DNA of 64,000 nt from an uncultured Helicobacteraceae bacterium (lineage in GTDB: Bacteria > Campylobacterota > Campylobacteria > Campylobacterales > Helicobacteraceae): the NCBI GenBank assembly GCA_910578285.1, contig CAJTQL010000002.1, positions 1 to 64,000 on the forward strand. Reading direction: 5' to 3'. Of the stretch, positions 1 to 8,309 are shown one piece after another. Within the stretch, counting starts at the first letter, position 1. Every line of letters begins with the position of its first letter. The notes under the pieces are model-generated. The model was not told the DNA's origin, did not search any database, and worked only from the letters and a program-made list of their open reading frames with translations. A program made the translations under genes and the position numbers.

Positions 1-1
1 C

Positions 2-337
2 GAGAAGCGCAAAGAGGCAGAAGAGGCGCTCGAGAAGCTCCGCGAAAAAAATGGCGAGATTGCCAAGCTGAATGATTCTCAAAAGGCTCTGATTGCTGAT
101 AGTGAAGTCGTCAAGAACAACACCATAGGCAAGCTTGATTCAAGCGAAATCGACAAGCTAGCAAAAGAACTGCAAAAAGTAGCAGAAAACGAAGTTTTGG
201 GCAATGTTGCAAAAACACAAACCAACAATCCTCTAAGCGAACTGGACAAGGAGCTTATCTCTGTTGTGGACAATATCCGCAAAGAGACACAAAGCGGTGG
301 TGCAAGCGCTGTTGATGCTCTTGATGTGAGGGCATAG
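2..337 (+). CDS. C-terminal part of a coiled-coil hypothetical protein (5' end outside window)
   Basis: The frame is open from base 2 and stops with TAG at 335-337, giving about 111 residues. The visible part starts with a charged, heptad-like stretch rich in Glu, Lys and Leu (EKRKEAEEALEKLREK), which suggests a coiled coil, and then a less structured Asn/Ser/Gln-rich tail. No catalytic motif is visible. The coiled coil and the closing residues loosely resemble the end of the EF-hand protein at 4698-5786, so the two may be related, but this is a guess by eye. Product unknown. Confidence 0.7.
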   Translation, partial: EKRKEAEEALEKLREKNGEIAKLNDSQKALIADSEVVKNNTIGKLDSSEIDKLAKELQKVAENEVLGNVAKTQTNNPLSELDKELISVVDNIRKETQSGGASAVDALDVRA

Positions 338-799
338 GGAATCTTGCTATCCATCATTGCGAGCAAGTGAGTGATTGAACGTGTTTGGTTACCCAACATG
401 TTAGATTGCCACGAGGCTAAAGCCTCTCGCAATAACATTCATAGGTGGAGGTGCGACTTTAGTCGCACTCATTATTCTATGTGTGCGCTCGATTTCGCAC
501 CTCCGATTGTCATGTTGAGCGAAGCGAAACATCTCATGATTCCCACAACGTGAGATTCTTCAGCCTAAAGGCTTCAGAATGACAAATCATTAGATTTGTT
601 TGAGATTCTAAATGTATATATCAATTGTCCACAACGATTCGACAATGTTAAGATTAGAACATAGCCGAAGCGCTGTGGTTGGGATTATTAGAATTGGTGA
701 GTAATGGCGAATCCAGTCGTCATTGCTTCAGCTGCATGCAGCCTCGCAATGACAAGAGAAAGCTAAATCGGGCAAAACAAGTGCGATTTCACAATATGC
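338..799. other. Intergenic region packed with degenerate palindromes
   Basis: No gene is evident in these 460 bases. They hold a run of short imperfect inverted repeats: GAGGCT/AGCCTC around 413-427, GTGCGAC/GTCGCAC at 451-468, CTTCAG near 552-580 and a CATTGC...GCAATG palindrome at 721-751. Fragments such as CTCGCAATGACA recur at 4658-4669. This looks like accumulated small palindromic elements rather than coding DNA. The last bases carry the aspS promoter. Confidence 0.55.
447..504. repeat. Inverted repeat with arms GGAGGTGCGA / TCGCACCTCC
   Basis: The outer arms at 447-456 and 495-504 are perfectly complementary. A second perfect hairpin, GTGCGAC-TTTA-GTCGCAC, lies inside at 451-468, so two alternative folds are possible. 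The GGAGGTGCG(A/T)CTTTAGT core recurs at 50576-50631, also as an inverted repeat between genes, so this is a dispersed element family. There is no T-tract that would make it a standard terminator. Confidence 0.6.
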
Positions 800-805
800 T
801 ATAAT
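800..805 (+). promoter_or_regulatory. Extended -10 box (TGCTATAAT) of the aspS-adk-ppa operon
   Basis: A perfect TATAAT preceded by TGC lies 25 bases before the GTG start of aspS. There is no clear -35 box, which is normal for the main sigma factor of this group. The upstream ATG at 804 overlaps this box, so it should not be the start codon. Confidence 0.7.
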
Positions 806-830
806 GTCGTCAAGATTCAAAGGAGCAGAT

Positions 831-2591
831 GTGAGAACCCATTTGTGTGCGGAATTGGACGAAAAAGACATTGGCAAAGAAGTCAGGCTATGTGGTTGGA
901 CGAATAGCTATCGCGACCATGGAGGCGTAATTTTTATTGACATGCGCGACAAAAGCGGGCTTGTGCAGCTTGTTGCAGACCCCGAAAACGGACAGAGTAT
1001 CGAGACAGCAAAGCTCGTGCGCAACGAATTTGTCTTGATTGCGCATGGAATCGTGCGTGCAAGAGGAGAGGGGCTAGAAAACCCAAAGCTCAAAACCGGG
1101 AAAATCGAGATTCTACTCCATAGCTTGCATATCGAAAACAAGAGCCTCACGCCCCCGCTGATTGTGGGCGATGAGAACGTGAGCGAGGAGCTACGTCTGC
1201 GCTATCGCTATCTTGATTTGCGCAATCCACGTGCCTATGAGATTTTTGCGTTGCGGAGCAAAGCAGCGATTGCGGCGCGCAACGCGCTTGATTCTCTCGG
1301 GTTTCTCGAAGTTGAAACACCGATTCTGACCAAAGAAACGCCCGAAGGCGCGCGCGACTATCTTGTCCCAAGCCGAATCCACAATGGCGAGTTTTTTGCA
1401 TTGCCCCAATCCCCGCAATTGTTCAAACAGCTGCTTATGGTGTCGGGCTTTGACCGCTATTTTCAGATTGCCAAATGTTTCCGCGATGAGGATTTGCGCG
1501 CTGACAGGCAACCTGAATTCACCCAAATCGATGTCGAGATGAGCTTCTGTACTCAAGACGATGTCATGCAGGTTTGCGAGCAGCTTTTGGGCGCAATCTT
1601 TGGCGCATGTGGTGTGCAGATTCCACAGCAATTTGAGCGTATGACATGGCAGCATGCAATGGAACATTATGGCTCGGACAAGCCCGATTTACGTTTTGAT
1701 ATGCCGCTTGTCGAAGTCAAAGAATGCTTTATGGATTGTTCAAACCAAATTTTTGCAAATATTGCCAAAGAACAAGATAGCCGCATCAAGGCACTGAAGG
1801 TAAGCGGAGGCGATAGTTTCTATACGCGCAAAACTTTGGGCGAACTCGAAGAATTTGTGCGCAAATTTGGTGCAAAGGGGCTTGCCTATTTGCAGTTTCG
1901 CGAGGGCGAAATCAAGGGACCGCTGCTCAAGTTTTTGAGCGAAACATCGCTTGCACGCTTGCGTGAACTCTTGCAGCCGCAAAATGGCGACATTATCTTT
2001 TTTGGCGCGGGCGCTAAAGCCGTTGTGTGGGACTATATGGGCAGGTTGCGGCTCAAGATTGCGGACGACATGAAGCTGTTTGACCCAAAAAGTTGGCGAT
2101 TCTTGTGGGTTGTCGATTTCCCGATGTTTGAATACAACGAAGAAGGCGCGCTCACGCCATTGCACCACCCTTTCACAATGCCCAAGAATCTCGATGTTGC
2201 TAACCCCACAGCCGCGCTCTCGCTCTCGTATGATGTCGTGCTAAACGGTGTTGAGCTTGGCGGCGGCAGCATCAGGATTCACCACGAAGACATGCAATCA
2301 CAGGTTTTCGAGCTGCTGCAGATTAGCAAGGAGCAAGCCGAGCTCAAATTTGGCTTTTTGCTCGAGGCGTTGCGCTATGGTGCGCCGCCACATGGAGGTT
2401 TTGCGATTGGATTCGATAGGCTTGTGATGCTGCTTGCACGTGCAAGTAGCATTCGCGAAGTCATCGCGTTCCCCAAAACCCAAAAGGCAACTTGTTTGCT
2501 CACAGGTGCGCCAAGCCCCGTGAGTGAGACGCAATTGCGCGAGCTGCATATCCGTTTGCGCGAACCCAACAAAAAGGAGAACCAACCATGA
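831..2591 (+). CDS. aspS: Aspartyl-tRNA synthetase
   Basis: AspS charges tRNA(Asp) (and tRNA(Asn) in bacteria lacking AsnRS) with aspartate in the cytoplasm. The N-terminal OB-fold anticodon-binding domain ([20 protein letters not shown]) is followed by the class II catalytic core with motif 2 ([19 protein letters not shown]) and motif 3 ([14 protein letters not shown]), with the bacterial insertion domain between. I chose GTG at 831: AAAGGAG at 819-825 sits 5 bases upstream, and the protein then begins [10 protein letters not shown] as in relatives. The frame extends to ATG 804, but that codon lies in the -10 box. The length is 586 residues. The stop overlaps the adk start (ATGA). Confidence 0.97.
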   Translation: MRTHLCAELDEKDIGKEVRLCGWTNSYRDHGGVIFIDMRDKSGLVQLVADPENGQSIETAKLVRNEFVLIAHGIVRARGEGLENPKLKTGKIEILLHSLHIENKSLTPPLIVGDENVSEELRLRYRYLDLRNPRAYEIFALRSKAAIAARNALDSLGFLEVETPILTKETPEGARDYLVPSRIHNGEFFALPQSPQLFKQLLMVSGFDRYFQIAKCFRDEDLRADRQPEFTQIDVEMSFCTQDDVMQVCEQLLGAIFGACGVQIPQQFERMTWQHAMEHYGSDKPDLRFDMPLVEVKECFMDCSNQIFANIAKEQDSRIKALKVSGGDSFYTRKTLGELEEFVRKFGAKGLAYLQFREGEIKGPLLKFLSETSLARLRELLQPQNGDIIFFGAGAKAVVWDYMGRLRLKIADDMKLFDPKSWRFLWVVDFPMFEYNEEGALTPLHHPFTMPKNLDVANPTAALSLSYDVVLNGVELGGGSIRIHHEDMQSQVFELLQISKEQAELKFGFLLEALRYGAPPHGGFAIGFDRLVMLLARASSIREVIAFPKTQKATCLLTGAPSPVSETQLRELHIRLREPNKKENQP

Positions 2592-3163
2592 AGAAGAAGC
2601 TGTTTTTGATTATCGGCGCGCCGGGCAGTGGCAAGACGACAGACGCCGAGCTGATTGCCAAACGCAATATAGAGACAATTGCCCATTATTCCACAGGTGA
2701 TTTGTTGCGCGCTGAAGTCGCGAGCAAGAGTGAGCGCGGCAAGCTCATTGAGAGTTTTACAAGTAAAGGAAATCTCGTTCCGCTCGAGATTGTTGTCGAA
2801 ACGATTGTCAAAGCGATTAAGAATGAGGCAAAGAATATCGTTGTGATTGACGGATATCCGCGCAGTGTTGAGCAAATGGAGGCGCTCGATGATATTCTCA
2901 AAGACGAGGAGAGTATCGAGCTTCGCGCCGTGATTGAGGTGGTCGTGGGCAAAGAAGTCGCCAAAGAGCGCGTGCTCGGGCGTGCGCGCGGCGCTGACGA
3001 CAATGAAGAAGTATTCTTCAACCGCATGCGCGTGTATGAAGAGCCTTTGTGTGAAATTGAAGGGTTTTATGGAGGGCAAGAACTCTTACATAAAGTCAAT
3101 GGCGAACGCGCGATTGAACCCATTGTCGATGATATTGATGCGTTGATTAAAAGCAAAATTTGA
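2588..3163 (+). CDS. adk: Adenylate kinase
   Basis: Adk catalyses ATP + AMP = 2 ADP in the cytoplasm. The P-loop GAPGSGKTT is at residues 10-18, the AMP-binding segment [10 protein letters not shown] follows, and DGYPRS lies near residue 98. The short LID is typical of the 191-residue form in Helicobacter and Campylobacter. It overlaps the aspS stop by 4 bases and is followed by ppa after 10 bases, so the three are very probably one operon and partly translationally coupled. Confidence 0.96.
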   Translation: MKKKLFLIIGAPGSGKTTDAELIAKRNIETIAHYSTGDLLRAEVASKSERGKLIESFTSKGNLVPLEIVVETIVKAIKNEAKNIVVIDGYPRSVEQMEALDDILKDEESIELRAVIEVVVGKEVAKERVLGRARGADDNEEVFFNRMRVYEEPLCEIEGFYGGQELLHKVNGERAIEPIVDDIDALIKSKI

Positions 3164-3173
3164 GGAGTGAGAG

Positions 3174-3692
3174 ATGGAACTTAGTAAAATTCAAGCAGGC
3201 ACTCCAGACAAACTCAATGTCGTGATTGAGATTCCGTATGGCTCGAACATCAAATATGAGATTGACAAAGAGAGTGGCGCGGTGTTTGTGGATAGGATTC
3301 TATATGGCTCAACGGTGTATCCCGCTAATTATGGCTTTGTGCCCCAAACTCTTGCGGGCGATGGCGACCCTGCCGATATACTTGTTTTATGCCCCATGCC
3401 TTTGCAGGCGGGTAGCGTCATCAAATGTCGCCTTGTGGGTGTATTGCTCATGGAAGACGAGAGCGGACCGGACGAAAAGCTGCTCGCCGTGCCTGTGAGC
3501 AAAACCACGCCACTTTTTGATTCGATTCAGAGTTATGAAGATTTGCCCAAAGCGCAACTTGATCTCATTCGTAATTTCTTTGAAGTCTATAAAATGCTCG
3601 AGCCGGGTAAATGGGTGAAAGTCAAGGGCTATGCCGACACCAAAACTGCTATCGAGATTCTGAATAAATCTCTTGCTGCTTATAAAGGCTAG
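3174..3692 (+). CDS. ppa: Inorganic pyrophosphatase (family I)
   Basis: This soluble enzyme hydrolyses pyrophosphate released by biosynthetic reactions, including aminoacyl-tRNA synthesis. The 172-residue protein has the family I signature DGDPADILV near residues 62-70, the substrate-binding KYEIDKESG near the N terminus, and the metal-binding acidic residues of that loop. A GAGGAGTGAGAG ribosome-binding site precedes ATG 3174. It is the third gene of the aspS-adk-ppa operon, an order also recalled for H. pylori. Confidence 0.96.
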   Translation: MELSKIQAGTPDKLNVVIEIPYGSNIKYEIDKESGAVFVDRILYGSTVYPANYGFVPQTLAGDGDPADILVLCPMPLQAGSVIKCRLVGVLLMEDESGPDEKLLAVPVSKTTPLFDSIQSYEDLPKAQLDLIRNFFEVYKMLEPGKWVKVKGYADTKTAIEILNKSLAAYKG

Positions 3693-3694
3693 AA

Positions 3695-4191
3695 ATGAAT
3701 CTTCTCTATGCCCCCGCACATCACAATGCCACAAACGCGATTGAACACAATCTTTTCGCGGGCTTTGATGTGCAGATTCTCGAGACGCTCGCCGCTTGCG
3801 CTATCGCGCACGACAAAGCGGCGAAGATATTCTATTTGCCGCCCCCCCCCCAAAAAAATTTTATGAGCCTTGCTGTCTAGAATCTCTCATGCATTTGCCC
3901 ACTCTGCCCATCGCCGATATGCGCGAGGCGGGGCAGAGTATGGCGATGGTGACTGATGTTTCAAGTCGAATCTGGGAATACGCGTTTGCCTTCAAAAAGC
4001 CCGCGATTCTCTGCTTGCTTGGCTTTTCGGGCATGGGTAGCGAGGGCGATAGGCTCTCGCAACTTATCGACCTCTTCAGTGTTTCTGTTTTCAGCCTCGC
4101 CGAGCTTGCCAAGACGATTGAAAAACTCCCCGAGATTGCGGCAAGCACACAAAGCAAACTTGAAGCTTATCTTTCAGGAGCGATTGTATGA
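3695..4191 (+). pseudogene. Phase-variable, truncated CDP-glycerol-transferase-like gene (currently OFF)
   Basis: ATG 3695 opens a frame that stops at 3880 just after a C10-A7 run, and the sequel (LESLMHLPTLPIADMREAG...) is in another frame from about 3856 to 4191. One extra C (C11) or two fewer (C8) would join them into about 165 residues. The N-terminal LLYAPAHHNA and the C-terminal MVTDVSSRIWEYAFAFKKPA resemble the acceptor and nucleotide-binding parts of CDP-glycerol glycerophosphotransferase-like enzymes of surface polysaccharides, but the usual N-terminal half is missing. H. pylori also has a phase-variable LPS transferase next to ppa. Family assignment is tentative. Confidence 0.5.
3842..3851 (+). 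repeat. Poly-C tract, C10, followed by A7
   Basis: Ten cytosines at 3842-3851 run directly into seven adenines at 3852-3858, inside the reading frame of the transferase-like gene. Slippage here would switch the frame, the usual contingency-locus mechanism in Helicobacter. Confidence 0.85.
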
Positions 4192-4686
4192 GCATTACCA
4201 AACAAGAAAAAGAGAAAATAAAAACATGGGAGCAGGACGTTTGCAGAAGAATCACCGCGGCGCTTTCACGCAACAAAAAGAACATTGTCGTGTTGTGTTA
4301 TTATCCAACCTACGAGAAGCAGTTTGGCGCGCTGTTGGCGATTCTTTCGCAAAAGCATCATGTCGTGGTGATTTCTTGTTATCAGGAAAGCACACTGTTT
4401 GGCGCGGGCAATTGAAGTTTGTTATGATAATGGGCGCATCGACCGCGAGTTTTTGAGCAAGAGTGCGAAGCGAATCTATATCGCACGCAATTTTGCCGAG
4501 CTTGGCGCGCTCATCGCTCGCGCCGAGCAGGACGACTTTGCCCCACGTATTCGCGCATTTCGCGATGAGATTGTGTATCATGTTGGCAATAGCGCGCAGA
4601 TTCTTGCCGACAAGATTGATGCAGTTTTGGGGTGGGGAGGGGGTGAATGTTGTATTTCTCGCAATGACACAATAGCAAACGATTGA
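4188..4686 (+). pseudogene. Frameshifted surface-polysaccharide transferase-like remnant
   Basis: ATG 4188 overlaps the stop of the previous gene (ATGA) and encodes 75 residues ending in a stop at 4413-4415. A second frame, open from about 4399 to 4686, continues with IEVCYDNGRIDREFLSKSAK and a C-terminal FAPRIRAFRDEIVYHVGNSA, which resembles the end of CDP-glycerol-transferase-like proteins. There is no long homopolymer at the junction, so this looks like a fixed frameshift rather than phase variation. The last codons run into a dispersed palindromic element (CTCGCAATGACA). Low-certainty identity. Confidence 0.4.
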
Positions 4687-4697
4687 TGATTCCAAGC

Positions 4698-5786
4698 CTA
4701 TATCTTCACCTCAAACAATTGCACATCATTATCCGCAACTTTTGAAGCAATCTCATCAACAACGGGGGCGAGCTGTTCAAAATCAATCGTAGAATCATCA
4801 GCCTTGTTTGCAAGCGGTTGTGTTTCTTGATTCAAGGCAGAATCTTTACCCGCAACTTTCGTTTCAACAGCCCGATTTTCCAACGCAACGTCTATATCTC
4901 CATTTTCTTGCAATTGTTCCTTGAGCCTCTCTGCCATTTCGGCAAATTGTTCATCGAGTTTTTCTTGCATTTCTTTGAGTTTTTCAAGCTTCTTTTTCCA
5001 TTCCTTATTTGTCATCGGCTTGTTTGCATCAAGCGGATCGCCATTATCAAAAATATTAGGTGTTAATTTAGCTAGCGCATTTCTCTCTTGCTCGTCAATT
5101 ATCTTATCGACTTCTGCAACAAGTTCGCGCGTTCCGCCTTCATATATCTCACCAATGCGCCGAATGTGTCCATCAAAGTCTTTGTCCATTTCGATAAAAG
5201 TATTTAGCCCATTTTCAATCGTTTGGAAAGAATGCGTGCTCGCATAATTCCCAAGCGGAATATATGTTTCTATCGATGTTTCCGTTACACTTGTGGCATC
5301 TAAAACGGCATTCACGAGAAATGTTTTTACCTCGCGCCATTCCTCGCCGCTAACATGTCCGCTCCCGTCTTTATCCGCCCCTGCAAGGTTTTGTTGGTAG
5401 GCAACATCGCCAAACCAACCACTAACAAACGCTTCTGCCTTGCCATTAAGCCGAATCGCGCCATCGCTACGTGCATAGAAATTATCTTTACCAAACTGCC
5501 CTTTCAATCTCTCGAGATTCTCTTTTGAGAGATTGAGCGTAACGCGTTCATCTGTCTTTGGGTCGTTAAATATTACCGCCACAGAATCGCTTGTTTTCTC
5601 GATTCTATCGCTCACGCGCACATTGTTTGCGCGCATGAGAGCGGCAATGTTGGTGAGCCCATTTGCCTTGTCTTGCCTCTCTTCTTCGGCGAGCGCCTCG
5701 CCGCTACGGTTGGCAAGGCGAGTTTGCATAGCGGAGAAGACATTGGCGTTAATAAGGTTATATTGAACTAGTTTTCTTCCAATCAT
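4698..5786 (-). CDS. EF-hand calcium-binding protein with C-terminal coiled coil
   Basis: This 362-residue protein carries two EF-hand-like loops: a canonical one at residues 138-149 (DKDGSGHVSGEE, with Asp/Asp/Ser/Glu ligands in the expected places) and a weaker one starting near residue 201 (DKDFDGHIRRIGE). A Lys/Glu-rich coiled coil follows around residues 260-295. There is no signal peptide or membrane segment, so it is probably cytoplasmic or exported by a non-Sec route. Role unknown; calcium binding is inferred from the first loop. It is convergent with the transferase remnants and lies downstream of the small secreted-protein gene. Confidence 0.75.
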   Translation of the reverse strand: MIGRKLVQYNLINANVFSAMQTRLANRSGEALAEEERQDKANGLTNIAALMRANNVRVSDRIEKTSDSVAVIFNDPKTDERVTLNLSKENLERLKGQFGKDNFYARSDGAIRLNGKAEAFVSGWFGDVAYQQNLAGADKDGSGHVSGEEWREVKTFLVNAVLDATSVTETSIETYIPLGNYASTHSFQTIENGLNTFIEMDKDFDGHIRRIGEIYEGGTRELVAEVDKIIDEQERNALAKLTPNIFDNGDPLDANKPMTNKEWKKKLEKLKEMQEKLDEQFAEMAERLKEQLQENGDIDVALENRAVETKVAGKDSALNQETQPLANKADDSTIDFEQLAPVVDEIASKVADNDVQLFEVKI

Positions 5787-5809
5787 TGCCTACTTGTCTC
5801 CTTGTTTTT

Positions 5810-6121
5810 TTATTTCATTGTGCAGCAACTTGCATTAATAGGTGGTTTATAACCTACCAATGGACCTTTAGTATAGCTCCAAATATTCCCGATGACTTTA
5901 GGGCTCTTGTTGGTATAAATGCCATTCACAACAATCGAAGGTCTGCCTCCCACAACATCTGCTGCTTCTGTTGTGTTCAAAGCAACAACGCCTGCACTTT
6001 GTTCGCTTGCTGTGCCTTGTGTTGCGATAGACACCAAGTCAAGCTCTGTTGTGTTGGAATCAGCAAGTGCGATTCCGCTGATTGCCACTGCTGCGACAAT
6101 GCTCATGCATACTTTCTTCAT
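5810..6121 (-). CDS. Small secreted or periplasmic protein, unknown function
   Basis: The frame extends to 6154, but ATG 6121 is preceded by AAAGGAGAC (6125-6133), so translation should begin with MKKVCMSIVAAVAISG, a clear Sec signal peptide cleaved near ALA-DS. The mature part is about 80 residues, with Thr/Asn-rich sequence, a VVGGRPSIVVNGIY segment and a C-terminal CC pair. I do not recognise a family. The strong ribosome-binding site and the signal peptide argue that it is real. Confidence 0.75.
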   Translation of the reverse strand: MKKVCMSIVAAVAISGIALADSNTTELDLVSIATQGTASEQSAGVVALNTTEAADVVGGRPSIVVNGIYTNKSPKVIGNIWSYTKGPLVGYKPPINASCCTMK

Positions 6122-6200
6122 GAAAGTCTCCTTTAGTGAATTGATGACAAGCATTAGTTGACATTATATCGTAAAAATCCAAAATTTCTGTAGAGAGACT

Positions 6201-6731
6201 TCAATCTTTTGTTGTGTTGTCTATCAGCAAACATGTAAGCAATGCGCCAAGCGCGAGGAAGCTGCCAAACAGAAACGAGAAAACACCAAAAACATTGTGC
6301 CGCAAGAGTGCAAAGAAGATGATGATGAGCACAACGTATGTCGCCAAGCGAAAGGGTGCGACAAAAAGCCCCGCGCCGCTGCGAAGGCTGCGTGCAAAAA
6401 AGGCGAGGCGCTTGGGCTTTTTTTGCCCAGAATCTGCTGCGCCCGGCTGCCCTGTTGATTGTCCCGATTCCGCGTTTTCCTTTTGCGCGCAAAGCGCCTC
6501 GGCAAGCTCTGCGTCATGCCTTGCTGTCGTTTCGTGCGCCAAAACCACAGCGGCATCGGATTGCAACGCATTTTGGACATTCGCAAACGCGCGCTGCCAG
6601 CTTGCAAGAATGATGAGCGTGCTTCCGACAAACCCACCCAAAACGCTCCAAGGTGAGCCGCCCACAGCCCATGCACCAAACAAGCCACAAAGCAGAGCAA
6701 ATAGCGGTAAAGCAGCGAGCCTAATCCTCAT
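6201..6731 (-). CDS. Integral membrane protein of the hemL-atpZ operon
   Basis: It has two hydrophobic segments near the start (LAALPLFALLCGLFGAW and VLGGFVGSTLIILASW), a hydrophilic middle of about 75 residues, and two more segments near the end, so about four membrane spans in 176 residues. The frame is open upstream to 6830, but that part lies inside the neighbouring atpZ-like gene; I chose ATG 6731, which overlaps that gene's stop by 11 bases. Other ATGs at 6737-6746 are possible. Its position after hemL resembles that of unannotated membrane proteins in Campylobacter. Function unknown. Confidence 0.7.
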   Translation of the reverse strand: MRIRLAALPLFALLCGLFGAWAVGGSPWSVLGGFVGSTLIILASWQRAFANVQNALQSDAAVVLAHETTARHDAELAEALCAQKENAESGQSTGQPGAADSGQKKPKRLAFFARSLRSGAGLFVAPFRLATYVVLIIIFFALLRHNVFGVFSFLFGSFLALGALLTCLLIDNTTKD

Positions 6732-7014
6732 CTTCATCGTCATCATCACTCGGCTTTTGGTAGCGATATTTTGGGTCATTTGCGAGTTCGCCAAGCTCTT
6801 TTTGTTGATGTTTATAGGCTTTATAGACATTCAAAATCGCTGCAGCAACACCAAAAAAGACACCAACCCACAACAGCCATGATACCCCAAACAGCCAGCG
6901 CAAGCCATAGCCAAGCCCAACGCCAATGAGCACGGCAACAACCATTGAGATTCCAAGCGTGAGGTCGCTAAAACCCACGATAATATCGTGGTATTTGGGC
7001 TTAGATTTGTCCAT
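6721..7014 (-). CDS. AtpZ/AtpI-like small membrane protein
   Basis: This 97-residue protein has two hydrophobic helices ([20 protein letters not shown] and [16 protein letters not shown]) with a conserved-looking GxGxGYGLxxLFG turn, and a highly acidic tail (DDDDEDED). The layout matches the AtpZ/AtpI family of F-type ATPase assembly or magnesium-import helpers. ATG 7014 is inside the last codons of hemL, so the genes are translationally coupled; an ATG further upstream at 7044 is less likely. Specific role inferred from family only. Confidence 0.7.
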   Translation of the reverse strand: MDKSKPKYHDIIVGFSDLTLGISMVVAVLIGVGLGYGLRWLFGVSWLLWVGVFFGVAAAILNVYKAYKHQQKELGELANDPKYRYQKPSDDDDEDED

Positions 7015-8296
7015 TGGCAATTTCTTTGAAGACATCAGAGGCAATGCTGATGGTCATTTCGATGTGTTCGTTGTTCATGGGTACAGAAATGAAGCCTGTC
7101 TCAAATTGCGAGCATGCGAGGTAGATTCCACGTTCCAAGCAGCCACGAAAGAATCGCGCGAACATTTTTGTATCGGATTTTTGTGCGTCATCAAAGTTGT
7201 TGACCGGTGTAGTGTTGAAAAAGAATCCAAACATGCTCCCGCGCACGGTGGTTTGCAACGGGATTCTCTGCGCGTCTGCTGCTTGTCGGAATCCGTCCAT
7301 AAGCTGGTTTGCGAGCGTTTCGAGGCGCTCGTAGAGTGTGTTATCATGCGCAATCTTGCTAAGTGCCGCGATTCCTGCTGCCATCGCGAGCGGGTTGCCG
7401 CTTAACGTGCCTGCCTGATACACCGCGCCTTCGGGGCTAAGGAGGCGCATGATTTCGTCTTTGCCGCCAAACGCTCCCACAGGAAGCCCACCGCCGATGA
7501 CTTTGCCAAATGTCAAAAGGTCGGCTTGGACTTTATGAAATGCAAACGAGCCGCTACGTGAGGCGCGGAATCCACTCATGACTTCGTCAAAAATCAGCAC
7601 AGAGCCGTGCTCATCGCATAGTGCGCGCAATTCTTGCAAAAACTCGGTCTTTGCAGGCACAAGCCCCATATTGCCTGCAATCGGCTCGATGATGACGCAT
7701 GCAATCGGTGCTTTAGCGAAGCAATCGCGCACACTTTTTATGTCATTGTAGCGCGCGAGCAGAGTGTGGCGCGTAATCGAATCGGGGATTCCGGGCGAGC
7801 TTGGCGCGCCAAAGGTCGCAAGCCCGCTGCCCGCTTGGACAAGCAGGCAATCGCTATGCCCGTGGTAGCAGCCCTCAAATTTGATAATCGCATCGCGCTT
7901 TGTGTGGGCGCGCGCGAGGCGAATGGCGCTCATCGTGGCTTCTGTGCCGCTATTGACAAAGCGCAATTTATCGACACCTTCGACAGCAGCGATGATAAGC
8001 TTGGCGAGGTAGGTTTCGAGCGTTGTGGGCGCGCCATAGCTTGTGCCCTTCTTGAGCGTGTCGATGAGCGCGGCTTCGATGTCGGCATCGCAATGCCCAA
8101 AAAGCAGCGGTCCCCAGCTTTGGACAAAGTCGATGTAGCGGTTGTTGTCCTCATCATAGAGATAGACACCTTTGGCATTGTGAATGAACGGCGGCGTGCC
8201 ACCGACAGCCTTGAATGCACGTACGGGCGAATCGACACCACCGATAATCACCTGTTTTGCCTCGTTAAAATCATTGATACTGCATGTAAATTGCAT
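7001..8296 (-). CDS. hemL: Glutamate-1-semialdehyde 2,1-aminomutase
   Basis: HemL is a PLP enzyme converting glutamate-1-semialdehyde to 5-aminolevulinate in the C5 route to heme. The 431-residue protein shows [15 protein letters not shown] (phosphate binding), FDEVMSGFR (the Asp contacting the PLP nitrogen) and [16 protein letters not shown] with the Schiff-base lysine. I chose ATG 8296 because AAGGAATCCT precedes it and the protein then begins [14 protein letters not shown] like relatives; the frame extends to 8371 inside purH. It overlaps the atpZ-like gene by 14 bases and sits 13 bases after purH. Confidence 0.96.
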   Translation of the reverse strand: MQFTCSINDFNEAKQVIIGGVDSPVRAFKAVGGTPPFIHNAKGVYLYDEDNNRYIDFVQSWGPLLFGHCDADIEAALIDTLKKGTSYGAPTTLETYLAKLIIAAVEGVDKLRFVNSGTEATMSAIRLARAHTKRDAIIKFEGCYHGHSDCLLVQAGSGLATFGAPSSPGIPDSITRHTLLARYNDIKSVRDCFAKAPIACVIIEPIAGNMGLVPAKTEFLQELRALCDEHGSVLIFDEVMSGFRASRSGSFAFHKVQADLLTFGKVIGGGLPVGAFGGKDEIMRLLSPEGAVYQAGTLSGNPLAMAAGIAALSKIAHDNTLYERLETLANQLMDGFRQAADAQRIPLQTTVRGSMFGFFFNTTPVNNFDDAQKSDTKMFARFFRGCLERGIYLACSQFETGFISVPMNNEHIEMTISIASDVFKEIANGQI

Positions 8297-8309
8297 AGGA
8301 TTCCTTATA

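Noticed and set aside
804..830. ATG 804 as the aspS start
   Set aside because: The ATG overlaps the perfect TATAAT box at 800-805 and lacks a ribosome-binding site; GTG 831 has AAAGGAG at the right distance and matches the family N terminus.
4629..4645. G-rich stretch in the transferase remnant as another phase-variation tract
   Set aside because: The longest run is five G, interrupted by T and A, below the length at which slippage is expected.
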